In this document: one piece after another, positions 1 through 8,774 of the stretch | How the letters are laid out: every line of letters begins with the position of its first letter | Position numbering within the stretch: the stretch's first letter is position 1 | Assembly: GCF_030563405.1 (NCBI RefSeq) | Contig: NZ_CP130748.1 | Span: 2,728,001 to 2,792,000, forward strand | DNA from: Vibrio sp. SNU_ST1 | Lineage (GTDB): Bacteria; Pseudomonadota; Gammaproteobacteria; Enterobacterales; Vibrionaceae | Length of the DNA stretch: 64,000 bases | Reading direction: 5' to 3' | Position numbers and translations under genes: made by a program | Notes under the pieces: generated by a model | The model's database searches: none | Seen by the model: only the letters and a program-made list of their open reading frames with translations | What the model was told of the DNA's origin: nothing

Positions 1-88
1 CCGCGGCCTACACTACACGCTGGATTACCCTGAACTTGCAGAAGACAGCGGCCCAACCATTCTGACACCAGAGAAAAGCCAGTCTTAA
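1..88 (+). CDS. nadB: L-aspartate oxidase, C-terminal end (partial)
   Basis: Only the last 28 codons lie in the window, read from base 2 to a TAA stop at 86-88. The peptide begins RGLHYTLDYPE and continues with SGPTIL, which matches the conserved C-terminus of NadB, the FAD enzyme that oxidises aspartate to iminoaspartate for NAD synthesis. The catalytic and FAD-binding parts lie outside the window. A hairpin terminator follows within 25 bases. The identification rests on a short tail, so it is likely but not certain. Confidence 0.75.
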   Translation, partial: RGLHYTLDYPELAEDSGPTILTPEKSQS

Positions 89-112
89 TTTTTGGTCATG
101 GAAAAAGACGAC

Positions 113-138
113 AGGGAGCCTAGAGCTCCCTTTCTTTT
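113..138 (+). terminator. Intrinsic terminator after nadB
   Basis: Seven-base-pair stem AGGGAGC/GCTCCCT (113-119 with 125-131), five-base loop, followed by a T-rich tract on the + strand. It lies between the nadB stop and the convergent ygfX end. Confidence 0.75.
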
Positions 139-153
139 ATCTTTGGTTCTTGT

Positions 154-594
154 TTATCCAATGCTTTCGTTTATCAAACGGACTCGTTGTAAATGCGCCA
201 AGAAGTGTCGATATTCACGTTCATTGCAACTATCTCGCCACAACAAGACTGAATATCCGCACTCAAACTGCAATTTAACGAAGAACTGCGCCCAGATCTT
301 ATCAACGGACTTAAGTGTGTAGGCTTGCCCATTGAGTCGAATCTCGCCATCTTCTTTATAGTCAAAGCATCCATGTGCTGTATTCAAGATTACATGATTG
401 GCTTTAAACAAACTGAACACTAAAGCTAAACAATAGAGGGCAACAACGAGCGGAATAGAAGAGAAAACGATGAAAAACAAAAGGCACCCAAAAACAGTGC
501 CTTTTGCAAATAATGCGGAATACGAAGGGTTAAGCTGAAGCTTAACGAACCTTGCTGAGGTTATGCGCGACAATTTTATCAACCATTGAAGCAT
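154..594 (-). CDS. ygfX: YgfX family membrane protein (CptA-like)
   Basis: A 146-residue protein with a hydrophobic stretch at about residues 32-62 that can form two membrane helices, followed by a soluble C-terminal half. Size, topology and pairing with sdhE fit the YgfX family. In E. coli YgfX (CptA) has been described as a membrane toxin-like partner of YgfY/SdhE that affects cytoskeletal proteins, but its role is debated. The start codon lies inside sdhE (53-base overlap), so the pair is translationally coupled. The family call comes from context and topology, because sequence conservation is low. Confidence 0.75.
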   Translation of the reverse strand: MLQWLIKLSRITSARFVKLQLNPSYSALFAKGTVFGCLLFFIVFSSIPLVVALYCLALVFSLFKANHVILNTAHGCFDYKEDGEIRLNGQAYTLKSVDKIWAQFFVKLQFECGYSVLLWRDSCNEREYRHFLAHLQRVRLINESIG

Positions 595-802
595 GGCCTA
601 GGTTTTCACTACGTCCGTGTCCCATTACCCAAGTAAACAGGTCTGGGTCATCACACTCTAATAGAGAAACAAACTCACGCTGCTCCTGCTCTTGCAACGA
701 ATCAAAACACTCTTCGAAAAATGGCATGATAACTACATCAAGTTCTAACATGCCACGACGGCAACCCCATTTAATTCGTGCTTTCTGCTCTGCAGTGTAC
801 AT
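542..802 (-). CDS. sdhE: FAD assembly factor SdhE
   Basis: An 86-residue cytoplasmic protein, the usual length of the SdhE/YgfY family. The family signature RGxxE is present as R16-G-M-L-E20 within CRRGMLELD. It is the motif that contacts the flavoprotein subunit. SdhE promotes covalent FAD attachment to succinate dehydrogenase and fumarate reductase. It is the first gene of the sdhE-ygfX pair and diverges from ygfZ, as in E. coli. Confidence 0.92.
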   Translation of the reverse strand: MYTAEQKARIKWGCRRGMLELDVVIMPFFEECFDSLQEQEQREFVSLLECDDPDLFTWVMGHGRSENLGHASMVDKIVAHNLSKVR

Positions 803-969
803 TGGCTATCCTCACCTATAATTTTTCTTTCTCGGAGTGTAACAAGTCATACGCTCTGCAACTACTATGTGAGTCACAGTCCCTATCTAAGCTCACAAAA
901 AAACCTAAGCTGACAAAGAAACAGAACCGGATTAACATAGAGCCAAATAAAATTCTTAGGAAAGATAAA

Positions 970-1941
970 ATGGATTGGAAAAACACATTTCAGCCGCTCG
1001 CTCATACGCAAAATGAATCGCTTCCAGATCTGATGATGACACACGTGTCAGACTGGAGTGCAATCACCATGATAGGCGATGACAAAAAGTCGTACCTACA
1101 AGGTCAAGTAACGTGCGATGTCGTCACTCTTCCTAATGATGAATCCACGTTAGGCGCGCATTGTGATGCGAAAGGAAAGGTTTGGAGTATCTTTCGTTTG
1201 TTCCACCACAATGGTGGCTACGCTCTTATGCAGCCTAAGTCTGCGATTGAAATCGAATTAGTTGAAATTAAAAAATACGCCGTATTCTCTAAGGTTGATA
1301 TCGAGCAAACGTCTGACGTTGTTATCGGTGTCATGGGCGCGTCAGCTGATCAATACATTGACTCGATTTCAGAAAGCCAAGGTAAAGTGCGTGTAATCTC
1401 TGGTGGTACAGCGGTTCAAGTCTCTGACAACCGTTGGGCTCTACTTGTTACGCAACAAGTAGCAAAAGCCTTGGTATCAAGCAGCACTGCAGAAAAAGTA
1501 TCAGAAGCGCTTTGGCAGTATCATGAAATTCTTGATGCTCAGCCGAACCTATCGAAAGCAGAGCAAAACGAACACATCCCTCAAGCACTCAACCTGCAAG
1601 CGATTGGCGGTATCAGCTTTTCAAAAGGCTGTTACACAGGTCAAGAAACGGTTGCTCGTGCTAAATACCGAGGCATGAACAAGCGTGAAATGCGCATTGT
1701 TTCTGGAACGAGTTCAGATGTATTGTCTCTAGAGAATACGATTGAACTAGAGCGCAGCGTAGGTGAGAACTGGCGCGGTGCAGGCCGACTATTAAACGTC
1801 TATCAATTTGCTGATAATAAGGCGATTGGTTTGATGGTGTTGCCAAACAACCTTGATGACGATGTTCAGCTTCGATTGACTGCGCAACCTGAGCAAATAT
1901 GGAACATTCTGCCACTGCCTTACAGCCTTGACGAAGAGTAG
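970..1941 (+). CDS. ygfZ: tRNA-modifying protein / folate-binding protein YgfZ
   Basis: A 323-residue protein of the GcvT-like COG0354 family. The signature KGCYTGQE occurs at about residues 219-226 (FSKGCYTGQETVAR), including the conserved cysteine. YgfZ binds tetrahydrofolate and supports Fe-S enzymes, including the MiaB step of tRNA thiolation. The start at 970 was chosen because AGGAAAG lies just upstream and the protein then begins MDWKNTF; the reading frame stays open upstream to 778 without family similarity. It diverges from sdhE. Confidence 0.93.
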   Translation: MDWKNTFQPLAHTQNESLPDLMMTHVSDWSAITMIGDDKKSYLQGQVTCDVVTLPNDESTLGAHCDAKGKVWSIFRLFHHNGGYALMQPKSAIEIELVEIKKYAVFSKVDIEQTSDVVIGVMGASADQYIDSISESQGKVRVISGGTAVQVSDNRWALLVTQQVAKALVSSSTAEKVSEALWQYHEILDAQPNLSKAEQNEHIPQALNLQAIGGISFSKGCYTGQETVARAKYRGMNKREMRIVSGTSSDVLSLENTIELERSVGENWRGAGRLLNVYQFADNKAIGLMVLPNNLDDDVQLRLTAQPEQIWNILPLPYSLDEE

Positions 1942-1945
1942 CCAC

Positions 1946-2407
1946 GTGGAAACACTGATTACACAATGGTTGGATCAACAGCAGGTGGACTATCGCCTGC
2001 TGGTGCAAAGCAAGCCAACCACCAGCATCGAAGAGACCGCGCAAGAACGAGGTATTAATGCCTCTCAAATGGTGAAGTGCATCCTGCTTAAGGATATGGG
2101 AAACCAGTATGCGTTGGCATGTACTCCTGGCGATCGCTCTATCGATCCAAAGAAAGTACGCTCGGTACTGAATTGCCGTCGAATGACCTGCGTATCACTT
2201 GCTGATGTTGAAGCCATCACCGGCTTTAAAGCTGGATGTGTTGGGCCTATTGCTCTAAAGAGATACATGCCGATCATTTTTGATCCTTCCATTCAGAGCA
2301 ACTCGACCGTTACCATTAGCTCGGGTGATCGAATGGCTGGTGTTGCGTTGGAGCCCAATGATCTTATAGCACTATGTGCACCGATCGTCGCTGACATCAG
2401 TCGATGA
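1946..2407 (+). CDS. YbaK/ProX-type aminoacyl-tRNA deacylase domain protein
   Basis: A single-domain protein of about 153 residues resembling the YbaK/EbsC/ProX editing domain, which hydrolyses mischarged aminoacyl-tRNAs. Family features include the MVKCILLKD strand, the GDRSIDPKKV segment and the FKAGCVGPIAL glycine motif. The GTG at 1946 is preferred: GAAGAG lies about seven bases before it and it starts four bases after the ygfZ stop. A TTG at 1928 would overlap ygfZ and has no ribosome binding site. Probably co-transcribed with ygfZ. Whether it edits Cys-tRNA(Pro), Ala-tRNA(Pro) or another substrate cannot be read from sequence. Confidence 0.85.
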   Translation: METLITQWLDQQQVDYRLLVQSKPTTSIEETAQERGINASQMVKCILLKDMGNQYALACTPGDRSIDPKKVRSVLNCRRMTCVSLADVEAITGFKAGCVGPIALKRYMPIIFDPSIQSNSTVTISSGDRMAGVALEPNDLIALCAPIVADISR

Positions 2408-2970
2408 TCGTTTCGAACAGATCATGCTTCGCAAACTTCATTTCAATATTTCATTGAGTACATTTTTAGTGTGAACTTCGTCATAAGAAAAACACACCCA
2501 CATTAAATAGTTACTCAAAATAAAAGCATAAGTAGTCACAAGGTTGAATTTGCGTTATTGTAATTTTACTGACTAGCCTTTAAGCAAATCAGTACAAGTG
2601 AATCCACTGAGTAACATCAGTATCCACTTTTGTGTAATGCATCTGTGACTATTCGCCCGTTTTAGACGGGCTTTTTTTTTGTTCAAAATTTACAATTTGA
2701 TTACACAAACAAAAAAATCCCGCCTATTCTTATACTTGTAACATTAATACTGCTTAATACCAAACAAGAAAGTTCGTAGCAGTTCACTACTCAGTATTAT
2801 TTTGGGGAGAAGCTCACGTAAAAATAGATATTTACTGAAGAAAGTGCTCAGAACAGCACAAATATCTAATTAACGTCAACTCTACTGCATATTACTCCAT
2901 GCTCATCACAATAATTATCTCGGAGTTTTTCTATAATATGCAGGCTAGGTAAATATAAGGATAATTAAAA
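2408..2970. other. Long intergenic region; possible small RNA ending at a terminator
   Basis: No credible coding frame in 563 bases. A stem-loop ACTGA/TCAGT (2612-2627) is followed by a strong intrinsic terminator at 2655-2680, about 250 bases past the previous stop. This pair could be the 3' end of an unannotated small RNA or simply a long 3' UTR. I could not find a convincing promoter for it. The AT-rich remainder (2681-2970) is presumably the leader of the next small gene and contains a TATAAT at 2932 without a good -35 partner. Confidence 0.4.
2655..2680 (+). terminator. Intrinsic terminator
   Basis: Stem GCCCGT/ACGGGC (2655-2660 with 2666-2671), loop TTTAG, then nine consecutive T. It ends either the ygfZ-ybaK transcript or a separate small RNA. 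Confidence 0.88.
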
Positions 2971-3177
2971 ATGAGACTGTTTAAGCGCTATACACCGAGT
3001 ATGATTGCTAAACATGTAAGTCGACTTTTCAAAGGACGAATCTACATTTACGGCGTAGGAAAATTTGAATTTGATAACGGTAAGCTAGTGCTACCAGACC
3101 GAGCAGAAAAGCGTCACTTTCAGACAGTGAAAGAAATAAATAGTGAAATCATGAAACTGCGCTGCGCGTACGCATAA
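2971..3177 (+). CDS. Small conserved-looking hypothetical protein
   Basis: A 68-residue basic protein beginning MRLFKRYTPSM, with no signal peptide, membrane helix or cysteine motif. I do not recognise a family; a basic N-terminus and a central beta-rich segment (RIYIYGVGKFEF) are all that can be said. A purine-rich TAAGGATAA lies just upstream of the ATG, and a good intrinsic terminator follows 25 bases after the stop. It therefore looks like a real monocistronic gene rather than a chance frame. Confidence 0.65.
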   Translation: MRLFKRYTPSMIAKHVSRLFKGRIYIYGVGKFEFDNGKLVLPDRAEKRHFQTVKEINSEIMKLRCAYA

Positions 3178-3202
3178 CCTGATTATCTACAGAATTAAAA
3201 AC

Positions 3203-3234
3203 AAAAAGGGTTGGCATAATGCCAACCCTTTTTT
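3203..3234 (+). terminator. Intrinsic terminator (bidirectional potential)
   Basis: Stem GGGTTGGC/GCCAACCC with four-base loop, flanked by A-run and T-run so it can act on both strands. It separates the small gene from the convergent ubiI gene. Confidence 0.9.
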
Positions 3235-3303
3235 CGTGTTCGTGATGTCGTCAATTACTATCAACTTTAGCTACTGACCATCAAAACAATCCATCTCACG
3301 CGA

Positions 3304-4527
3304 CTATCGGTGTGCTACGGGGCGCTTAGCTAAATTCGGAAGGTTGCCCGACAAACCTAGCGCTCGCTTCATTATCTCATCTTTCGCACCCGGTAATTGA
3401 CCTGCAAGCTTCATACCGATACCACGAATCAGCTTCTTAGCCGGATTATCGCCTTCAAACAGATCTTTAAAGCCCTGCATTGAAGCAATCATTTTCGCCG
3501 CCTCAGCTTTTCTCCAGCGCTCATAGCCACGAAGGTTACGCTTGGTGCCAATATCCTCACCAGAAGCCCATAGCGTTAACAGCTCTTGCGCTAAGCTTGC
3601 TGCGTCTAATAGACCAAGGTTCACGCCTTGCCCTGCTAATGGGTGAATAGTATGAGCAGCATCACCTACCAAAGCGACACGCTCTACAGCAAAGTCACGT
3701 GCATAACGCATGCGCAGTGGGAAGGCAAAACGGTCACCAACCACTTCGCATAATCCAAGCTTTGAGTCGAACTCTGCCGTTAGCTGCTTATTAAAATCAG
3801 CATCCGACATTGATACAAGCTTCTCGGCACGATTAGGCTCCGTAGACCAAACTATCGAGCTCATATTCGTTGGTTGCATTGGCAGGAACGCCAACGGCCC
3901 TTGCGGTGTGAATATTTGACGAGCAACGCTATGGTGCGGCTCTGAGGTTTTGATGTTCGCGACAATCGCACTGTGGCCGTAATCCCAATGAGTTAATGGG
4001 ATATCTTGTTGTTTACGAACCCAAGAGTTTGCACCGTCAGCTCCAACAACTAACTTTGCTGTCAGCGCTTGGCCGTTATCTAACGTTAGCCATGCTTCGC
4101 TCTCACCAATCGCCATCGTTTTACACGTTGCAGGCATGTATAGGCTGACATTATCTTGCTTCTTAACCTGATCAAGCAGCGCTAATTGGATCACACGGTT
4201 CTCTACAATATGGCCCAAGTTCGGCTGAGCCAAGCGTGTCGAGTCAAACTCGATGCGAGCAAAGCTGTCTTGTTCCCACACTTCCATTGCTTGGTAGGGC
4301 GCAGCACGTCTTTGTTCGATACCTTGCCATGCGCCTAGGTTACGAAGAATCACTTCACTCGAGCGGCTCAATGCCGACACACGCACATCAGGCAATTCGC
4401 TAAGCCCTTCGCTAGGCGCTCGGCCTTCAATTACAGCAATTCTTAGGTCACTGTCTTTTAGTGCAGCGGCAAGCGCTAGGCCAACCATGCCACCACCAAC
4501 AATCGCGATATCAACACTTTGCATCAT
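3304..4527 (-). CDS. ubiI: 2-octaprenylphenol hydroxylase (UbiI/VisC family)
   Basis: A 407-residue FAD-dependent aromatic hydroxylase. It has an N-terminal dinucleotide fold IVGGGMVGLALA (about residues 8-19) and the second FAD motif VGDAAHTIHPLAGQGVN near residue 290, both typical of the UbiH/F/I group. In the family UbiI performs the C5 hydroxylation of the ubiquinone ring, in association with the Ubi complex. Among the paralogues, position directly downstream of ubiH (11 bases apart) and length match UbiI (VisC) of E. coli. Two ATG codons are adjacent at the start and either may be used. Confidence 0.88.
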   Translation of the reverse strand: MMQSVDIAIVGGGMVGLALAAALKDSDLRIAVIEGRAPSEGLSELPDVRVSALSRSSEVILRNLGAWQGIEQRRAAPYQAMEVWEQDSFARIEFDSTRLAQPNLGHIVENRVIQLALLDQVKKQDNVSLYMPATCKTMAIGESEAWLTLDNGQALTAKLVVGADGANSWVRKQQDIPLTHWDYGHSAIVANIKTSEPHHSVARQIFTPQGPLAFLPMQPTNMSSIVWSTEPNRAEKLVSMSDADFNKQLTAEFDSKLGLCEVVGDRFAFPLRMRYARDFAVERVALVGDAAHTIHPLAGQGVNLGLLDAASLAQELLTLWASGEDIGTKRNLRGYERWRKAEAAKMIASMQGFKDLFEGDNPAKKLIRGIGMKLAGQLPGAKDEIMKRALGLSGNLPNLAKRPVAHR

Positions 4528-4538
4528 TATTTATTACC

Positions 4539-5717
4539 TTATCTTTCTACTAGGCCAAGCGTATGACGCAAAAGTGGACCTTTAAGTGGTGGGAGGCTAT
4601 CAATTACGGCTAACCCAAGATTTCGCCCAATACGAGCGGTCAAAAAATCGTTTGAGAACAGATGAACTAGGCTTGAAGTCAACGTAATCGTCGTGTCTCT
4701 GTCTTGTTCTCTGCGCTTTCTAAAGTTAACAAGACCTGTGTAACGACCCACATCATCCAATTGAGTACATAACTCTTCAGCCAAGGAAGCCACATCACGG
4801 ATGCCAAGATTAAAACCTTGTCCCGCAATAGGGTGAAGTGTTTGAGCAGCATTGCCTACGATCGCAAAACGATGAGAAATATTCTGCTGGCGATGACGAA
4901 GAATTAATGGGTAACTCGCACGCTTGCCCACTTTTTCTAATCGACCTAACCGCCAACCAAAATCTTTCTGCAGCTGCTCAAGAAATTCATCATCGCTTAA
5001 AGCGGTGACTTGCTGTGCTTGCTCTGGTGGCAGACACCAAACCAGCGACAAACGGTTATCACTCATCGGTAATAGAGCGACTGGCCCATGATGAGTAAAA
5101 CGCTCAAATGCTCGACCTTGATGGGGTTCGCTCGCTACGATATTGGCAATCACAGCAACCTGTTCAAAGTCATGCTCACTCAATGAGATATTGAGTTGCT
5201 GACAACAGGTTGAGATAGCACCGTCAGCTGCAACCAATAACTTAGTGGTTACTGTCTGTCCACTTGTCAGCTCAATCGTCGTTAACGATTCATCACGTTC
5301 AACGGTTCTAACAGACTCAGGGCAAAGCATCGTAATTGCAGCTTCTGATTCAAGCTTCTGCTGATAGATTCGCCCCACATCCGCCAACTCAACCACATAG
5401 CCAAGCGCATCAACAGCGAGCTCTTCGCTGTAGATGTCCGTCATTCCGGCATGGCCCCTATCCGACACATGGATATCTTTAATTGGGGTCGCGACCGGAG
5501 CGATAGATTGCCAAAGGTGCAAAGAGTCGAGGATCTGCACCGTGCCATAAGACAGAGCGATCGAACGAGAATCAAAGCCAGGGTGAGCTTGATGATCAAC
5601 CTGATAAGGCTCTACTACCGCGATCGATAGTGAACCTTGACTGAGGTGATTCAGAGCAAGGGCTAAGGTCGCCCCCGCCATTGCGCCACCAGCAATTACA
5701 ACATCATACTGAGCCAT
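4539..5717 (-). CDS. ubiH: 2-octaprenyl-6-methoxyphenol hydroxylase UbiH
   Basis: A 392-residue FAD monooxygenase with an N-terminal VIAGGAMAGATLAL dinucleotide fold and the VGNAAQTLHPIAGQGFN motif near residue 290. UbiH hydroxylates C1 of the ubiquinone ring. The ATG is preceded by GAGG at good spacing. It lies in the operon ygfB-ubiH-ubiI. In E. coli pepP sits between ygfB and ubiH; here only 24 bases separate them. Assignment of UbiH versus its paralogues rests on gene order and sequence resemblance. Confidence 0.88.
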   Translation of the reverse strand: MAQYDVVIAGGAMAGATLALALNHLSQGSLSIAVVEPYQVDHQAHPGFDSRSIALSYGTVQILDSLHLWQSIAPVATPIKDIHVSDRGHAGMTDIYSEELAVDALGYVVELADVGRIYQQKLESEAAITMLCPESVRTVERDESLTTIELTSGQTVTTKLLVAADGAISTCCQQLNISLSEHDFEQVAVIANIVASEPHQGRAFERFTHHGPVALLPMSDNRLSLVWCLPPEQAQQVTALSDDEFLEQLQKDFGWRLGRLEKVGKRASYPLILRHRQQNISHRFAIVGNAAQTLHPIAGQGFNLGIRDVASLAEELCTQLDDVGRYTGLVNFRKRREQDRDTTITLTSSLVHLFSNDFLTARIGRNLGLAVIDSLPPLKGPLLRHTLGLVER

Positions 5718-5741
5718 TATAACCTCAAACCGACAAGCGGA

Positions 5742-6317
5742 TTAATGAATGGTTGGAGCCGCATCTTCAGATGGGCGAGCACCGAATTCAGCATGAATCG
5801 TTAGTGCACACGCTTTTACGTGTTCAATAACGTGCTCTAGAAGCTGCGCCTGCTCTTCCATATCATCGTCTTCGTCAATGCCTAGCTTGGCCATCTCTTC
5901 AAGATCAGCTAATGCTTCTTTGGTACCGTCAGACGCTTTATTCAATTGAGCGCCAACCAAGCCTAAACCAGAAATAAAGTGGTTAATCCAATCAGACACG
6001 CCATCAGCCAAATCATACAAGCTTGCGCTTGCGTCTTCGTCAGGCAACAACATGGACAGCTCCATGCCTGAACCTGTGATTTCGCTGGTCGTCACCTTTA
6101 ATGTCGCTTCCGCTAACGTTAATGCGCGATCTGGCCACCCCATACCTTCATTGGTGTAATCAAAGATAAGTGGTTGCCAGCTTTTATCTGCTAGGTTTAA
6201 GCCTCCGCTCAACATACCCGTTAATAAACCATGCATCTCAGCAGGGTTTACGGCTAGGCTTGCCGATTGAAGTTCAGTCGCAACCGTTAGGTAGTCAGGT
6301 AAAGTAGTTTCGCTCAT
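5742..6317 (-). CDS. ygfB: UPF0149 family protein YgfB
   Basis: A 191-residue acidic protein of the UPF0149/YecA-like family. [12 protein letters not shown] near residues 29-40 is the recognisable family segment, and an acidic stretch ([11 protein letters not shown]) lies near the C-terminus. Its molecular role in enterics is unclear; in Pseudomonas a YgfB homologue modulates regulation of other genes. The ATG at 6317 is preferred to the TTG one codon earlier. It is the first gene of the ubiH-ubiI operon and is divergent from zapA. Confidence 0.9.
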   Translation of the reverse strand: MSETTLPDYLTVATELQSASLAVNPAEMHGLLTGMLSGGLNLADKSWQPLIFDYTNEGMGWPDRALTLAEATLKVTTSEITGSGMELSMLLPDEDASASLYDLADGVSDWINHFISGLGLVGAQLNKASDGTKEALADLEEMAKLGIDEDDDMEEQAQLLEHVIEHVKACALTIHAEFGARPSEDAAPTIH

Positions 6318-6624
6318 CAAATAGCTCGCTCAGTTATTCTTTATATCGATAGTATAATCGTACCACTTCACCCCAATTCTGGTAAGCATCGATCCTGAGC
6401 AATTGAAGGATGACTGACTACCAATTGTTCAATTTGCTGAATTACTGTGTGCTCAAGCTCTCATTTACAAACAGTCACTCTGAAAAGCTTGAATCTTAAT
6501 AGCGGTTTACCTATAGTTTCTCCCTCAGAGGAGATTGCTTCCTCATCGGTACTTGCACTTTTTCTTTCTCAAAAAATGATAAAGGGCAACAGCCTTAAAT
6601 AGTGCGTTAAAGAGTTCATCCATC
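6318..6624. other. Divergent promoter region ygfB / zapA
   Basis: About 300 bases between two divergent genes with no coding potential. It must contain promoters for both ygfB-ubiH-ubiI (-) and zapA-6S RNA-fau (+). I see no clear operator or hairpin terminator in it. Confidence 0.6.
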
Positions 6625-6933
6625 ATGAGTAATCAAGCGGTAGACGTTGAAATATTAGGAAAACTGACTCGAGTGAATTGTCCCCCAGGGCAAGAAGAGT
6701 CATTGATTGCAGCGGCGGCCGATCTTGATAATCGATTGAAAGAGATGGCTGAACGTACTAAGGTAACCAATGAAGTGAAGCTGCTAACGATCGCAGCTCT
6801 GAACATTTGCTATGAATTACAAACCAAGAAGTTTGAAGCAAATGATGAACAAAACGCACTGACCGAGCGAATGGAACAGCTCACGACATCGCTTTCAGAT
6901 GTCCTCAGTAAAGTTAAGCACGGACAGCAATAG
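6625..6933 (+). CDS. zapA: Cell division protein ZapA
   Basis: A 102-residue protein of normal ZapA length: an N-terminal beta domain with VDVEILGKLTRVNCPPGQEE, then a long alpha helix and coiled coil to the end. ZapA cross-links FtsZ filaments at midcell. The next element is 6S RNA and then fau, the same order (zapA-ssrS-fau) found across gammaproteobacteria, which makes the call firm. Confidence 0.95.
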   Translation: MSNQAVDVEILGKLTRVNCPPGQEESLIAAAADLDNRLKEMAERTKVTNEVKLLTIAALNICYELQTKKFEANDEQNALTERMEQLTTSLSDVLSKVKHGQQ

Positions 6934-6944
6934 CGTACACAAAA

Positions 6945-7129
6945 TTTACCCTGGAGTGTTTGTCAGAGGATTCACGTCCCCGAGCCGATAAGCAATCCCT
7001 AAGGGTTAGTACTTGAGTGCTATTGAGCATGCTCGGTCCGCCGAGAAGCCTACGGTAATCATTGCTGATCCGCCTTGAACTCGCTGGTTCAAGGGCCATC
7101 TATTCTCAACGGCACTTTGGGGTATCCCT
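6945..7129 (+). ncRNA. ssrS: 6S RNA
   Basis: Recognised by conserved blocks GAGCATGCTCGGTCCG (from 7024) and CTTGAACTCGCTGGTTCAAGG (from 7073), and by a closing stem in which 6947-6958 pairs with 7113-7124. 6S RNA mimics an open promoter and binds sigma-70 RNA polymerase in stationary phase. It lies between zapA and fau as in E. coli; ends are approximate. Short reading frames over this stretch, including an upstream extension of fau, are not coding. Confidence 0.95.
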
Positions 7130-7133
7130 TCAT

Positions 7134-7733
7134 ATGAAGACGCTCACACGCAGCGAATTTCGCAAACAGATCCGTATCAAACGCAATGCCTTATCTGGCA
7201 ATCAACAAACTCAATCCGGTATAGACTTAGTTAAGCAGTGTGCTCAGCTTGATGAGATTCAGTCAGCTCAACATATAGCCCTCTATATTTCGATTGATGG
7301 CGAACTCGATACCCAGCCGTTAATTGAATGGTTATGGGCGCAAGGTAAGCAAACTTATTTACCAGTATTGCACCCCTTCTCTGCCGGACACCTGTTATTT
7401 CTTCATTATTCTTCAGACACACCGACCGTCCTTAATAAATACGGTATCGTTGAACCCCAGCTCAATCAATTGCTCGTCAAACCATGCCAACAACTCGATC
7501 TTATTCTCACACCATTGGTGGGCTTTGACTCTAAGGGGCATCGCTTAGGCATGGGCGGTGGATATTACGATCGCACCTTGGCTCGATGGTTCGAGACGGG
7601 CACTGGCGCAACACCTATTGGCCTTGCTCACGATTGCCAACATGTCGATCGCTTACCAATTGAAGGTTGGGATATTCCGTTACCTAAAATCGTGACTCCG
7701 AGTAAAACTTGGCAATGGGAAAACAACCATTAA
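7134..7733 (+). CDS. fau: 5-formyltetrahydrofolate cyclo-ligase
   Basis: A 199-residue protein of the MTHFS family, which uses ATP to convert 5-formyl-THF into 5,10-methenyl-THF. Family motifs are RKQIRIKRNAL near the N-terminus, VGFDSKGHRLGMGGGYYDRTL near residues 120-140 (substrate and Mg-ATP site), and a final WDIPLPKIVTP. Start 7134 gives MKTLTRSEF. The frame continues upstream into 6S RNA, so earlier starts are rejected. No strong ribosome binding site is visible; it may be translated from a processed 6S RNA-fau transcript, as known in E. coli. Confidence 0.92.
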   Translation: MKTLTRSEFRKQIRIKRNALSGNQQTQSGIDLVKQCAQLDEIQSAQHIALYISIDGELDTQPLIEWLWAQGKQTYLPVLHPFSAGHLLFLHYSSDTPTVLNKYGIVEPQLNQLLVKPCQQLDLILTPLVGFDSKGHRLGMGGGYYDRTLARWFETGTGATPIGLAHDCQHVDRLPIEGWDIPLPKIVTPSKTWQWENNH

Positions 7734-7750
7734 AGCGCTATAATCGCGCC

Positions 7751-7825
7751 GCAAACGTTAACCTCGATATCCAAAAGTTACCCAATATCTAAACGTTAAC
7801 TTCATCATTACGCAAACGATTAATT
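7751..7825. promoter_or_regulatory. GCAAACGTT-type boxes upstream of rpiA
   Basis: GCAAACGTT at 7751-7759 and ACGCAAACGATTAATT at 7810-7825 resemble half or degenerate copies of the LacI/PurR-family operator ACGCAAACGTTTGCGT. They lie 30-105 bases before the rpiA start. The same core recurs upstream of fbaA, tkt, metK and btuD in this window. Binding is inference only. Confidence 0.35.
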
Positions 7826-7856
7826 CAAAGCGCAAGACCTTATTCAGGAGAATGGC

Positions 7857-8513
7857 ATGACTCAAGATGAAATGAAAAAAGCAGCGGGCTGGGCAGCACT
7901 TCAATATGTTGAAGAAGGCAGCATTGTAGGTGTAGGTACTGGCTCAACAGTAAATCACTTCATCGACGCACTTGGCACAATGAAAGACAAAATCAAGGGT
8001 GCGGTTTCAAGCTCTGTAGCCTCTACTGAAAAACTAGAAGCGCTAGAAATCAAAGTATTCGAATGCAACGACGTATTCAAGCTAGACATCTATGTTGATG
8101 GCGCTGACGAGATTAACGGTTCTCGCGATATGATCAAAGGCGGCGGCGCTGCTTTGACTCGTGAAAAAATCGTAGCAGCTATTTCTGATAAGTTTATTTG
8201 TATCGTTGATGGTACCAAAGCAGTTGATGTGTTGGGTAAATTCCCACTGCCTGTTGAAGTTATCCCAATGGCACGCTCATACGTAGCACGTGAACTAGTA
8301 AAACTTGGTGGTGACCCAGTTTACCGCGAAGGCTGCACAACCGATAACGGCAACGTGATCCTAGATGTGTACGGCATGGCGATCGAAAACCCAAAACAGC
8401 TAGAAGATATCATCAATGGCATCGCTGGTGTGGTAACGGTTGGTCTGTTCGCTCACCGTGGTGCTGATGTAGTTATCACTGGCACGCCTGAAGGTGCAAA
8501 AATCGAAGAATAA
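7857..8513 (+). CDS. rpiA: Ribose-5-phosphate isomerase A
   Basis: A 218-residue cytoplasmic enzyme, the usual RpiA length, that interconverts ribose-5-phosphate and ribulose-5-phosphate. Visible motifs are GTGSTVNHF (phosphate loop, about residues 27-35), VDGADEI near residue 81 and [12 protein letters not shown] near residue 94 (catalytic acids and lysine). The ATG follows CAGGAG at good spacing. It is followed by a terminator and then serA. Confidence 0.97.
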   Translation: MTQDEMKKAAGWAALQYVEEGSIVGVGTGSTVNHFIDALGTMKDKIKGAVSSSVASTEKLEALEIKVFECNDVFKLDIYVDGADEINGSRDMIKGGGAALTREKIVAAISDKFICIVDGTKAVDVLGKFPLPVEVIPMARSYVARELVKLGGDPVYREGCTTDNGNVILDVYGMAIENPKQLEDIINGIAGVVTVGLFAHRGADVVITGTPEGAKIEE

Positions 8514-8552
8514 ATAATAGAAGATTGAGTTTTTCTGTTACTTCATTACAGA

Positions 8553-8578
8553 CGGTGCCCTAGGGCGCCGTTTTTTTT
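8553..8578 (+). terminator. Intrinsic terminator after rpiA
   Basis: GC-rich stem ACGGTGCCC/GGGCGCCGT with a very small loop, followed by a T-run. Located 40 bases after the rpiA stop. Confidence 0.9.
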
Positions 8579-8774
8579 GCTTTATTGCTGTAAAATTATG
8601 TCTTATTCCGTAATTTTCTTACCCAAAACATTTTTTTTTTGTTACTTTATTGTTCAGAAGACGCACAGGGAAAACGTTTGTCTCCTAACAAAGTGGTGAA
8701 TTTGTTCCCCTTTCAGCCATTTTGTAGCACGTGCGCCGCATTTGCCCAACCTTTCCATTTTAAGGACGAGAACA

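Noticed and set aside
154..802. Classical type II toxin-antitoxin pair (ygfX-sdhE)
   Set aside because: E. coli work described CptA/CptB toxicity, but SdhE is primarily an FAD assembly factor with the RGxxE motif; the locus is housekeeping.
6914..7133. Open frames across 6945-7129 including an N-terminal extension of fau
   Set aside because: The DNA is 6S RNA with clear conserved blocks and closing stem; fau starts at 7134.
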